From positions 1-20,037 of the forward strand of contig JBOHBN010000060.1 in assembly GCA_050698355.1 (NCBI GenBank): a stretch of DNA of 20,037 bases. The letters are read 5' to 3'. The position numbers were made by a program, and so were the translations under genes. This document shows, piece after piece, positions 20,033 through 20,037 of this stretch (positions are counted from its first letter, which is position 1; each line of letters opens with the position of its first letter). Below the pieces are notes generated by a model. It ran no database searches. It was not told where the DNA came from and saw only the letters and a program-made list of their open reading frames with translations. The stretch comes from JBOHBN01 sp050698355 (GTDB lineage: Bacteria; Actinomycetota; Actinomycetes; Streptosporangiales; WHST01).

Positions 20033-20037
20033 CCTTG

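Overview
This window comes from a high-GC actinobacterial (Actinomycetota) chromosome. The coding frames have a very strong G/C preference at third positions, and GTG starts, ATGA/GTGA overlaps and TANNNT -10 boxes placed 6-7 nt before a start codon (leaderless mRNAs) are frequent. The gene order ppa / dacB / DUF2342 metalloprotease / tilS / hpt / ftsH / folE / folP / folB / folK / DUF3180 / two-TM protein is the conserved actinobacterial block known from Mycobacterium tuberculosis (around Rv3628-Rv3604c) and Streptomyces. The genus cannot be fixed from the sequence; a mycelial or Streptosporangiales-like actinomycete would fit. I see no phage, insertion sequence, CRISPR array, tRNA or rRNA.

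Layout. 1-1532: a secreted NlpC/P60 cell-wall hydrolase with a His-rich linker, ending in a long imperfect palindrome. 1549-3525: divergent ppa (-) and dacB (+). 3528-4375: two overlapping paralogous small membrane proteins (-). 4376-4560: divergent control region with repeated CCAWTG elements and an operator-like palindrome on a leaderless promoter. 4561-7324: HExxH metalloprotease, two tandem hairpins with compensatory changes, tilS, hpt. 7506-10162: ftsH and folE. 10165-10240: a terminator-like hairpin, an overlapping alternative hairpin and a leaderless promoter. 10241-12433: tightly overlapping folP-folB-folK-DUF3180. 12453-12538: a structured intergenic element with a possible loop-to-upstream pairing. 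12588-14210: two membrane proteins with a probable 22-codon coupled ORF between them; the second ends in (GYEQ[A/S])n repeats. 14348-16459: an ECF sigma module consisting of a doubtful small membrane ORF, a candidate leaderless 36-aa Cys/Trp peptide, a beta-rich internal-repeat protein, the sigma factor and a small coupled partner that runs into a perfect 42-bp palindrome. 16535-17242: a two-TM protein with Pro-rich ends. 17243-20032: topA (-), with a Lys-rich tail, running to the window edge.

How the genes work together. Most of the block is housekeeping: peptidoglycan turnover (NlpC/P60, DacB), pyrophosphate removal (Ppa), tRNA-Ile lysidine formation (TilS), purine salvage (Hpt), membrane proteolysis (FtsH), folate synthesis (FolE, FolP, FolB, FolK) and DNA supercoiling (TopA). 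The parts not explained by known families are the ECF module with its repeat protein and tiny ORFs, the tyrosine/glutamine-rich tail protein, and several palindromic or alternative-fold elements. Two of the palindromes, about 15 kb apart, carry the same GCTATAGC octamer exactly at their centre.
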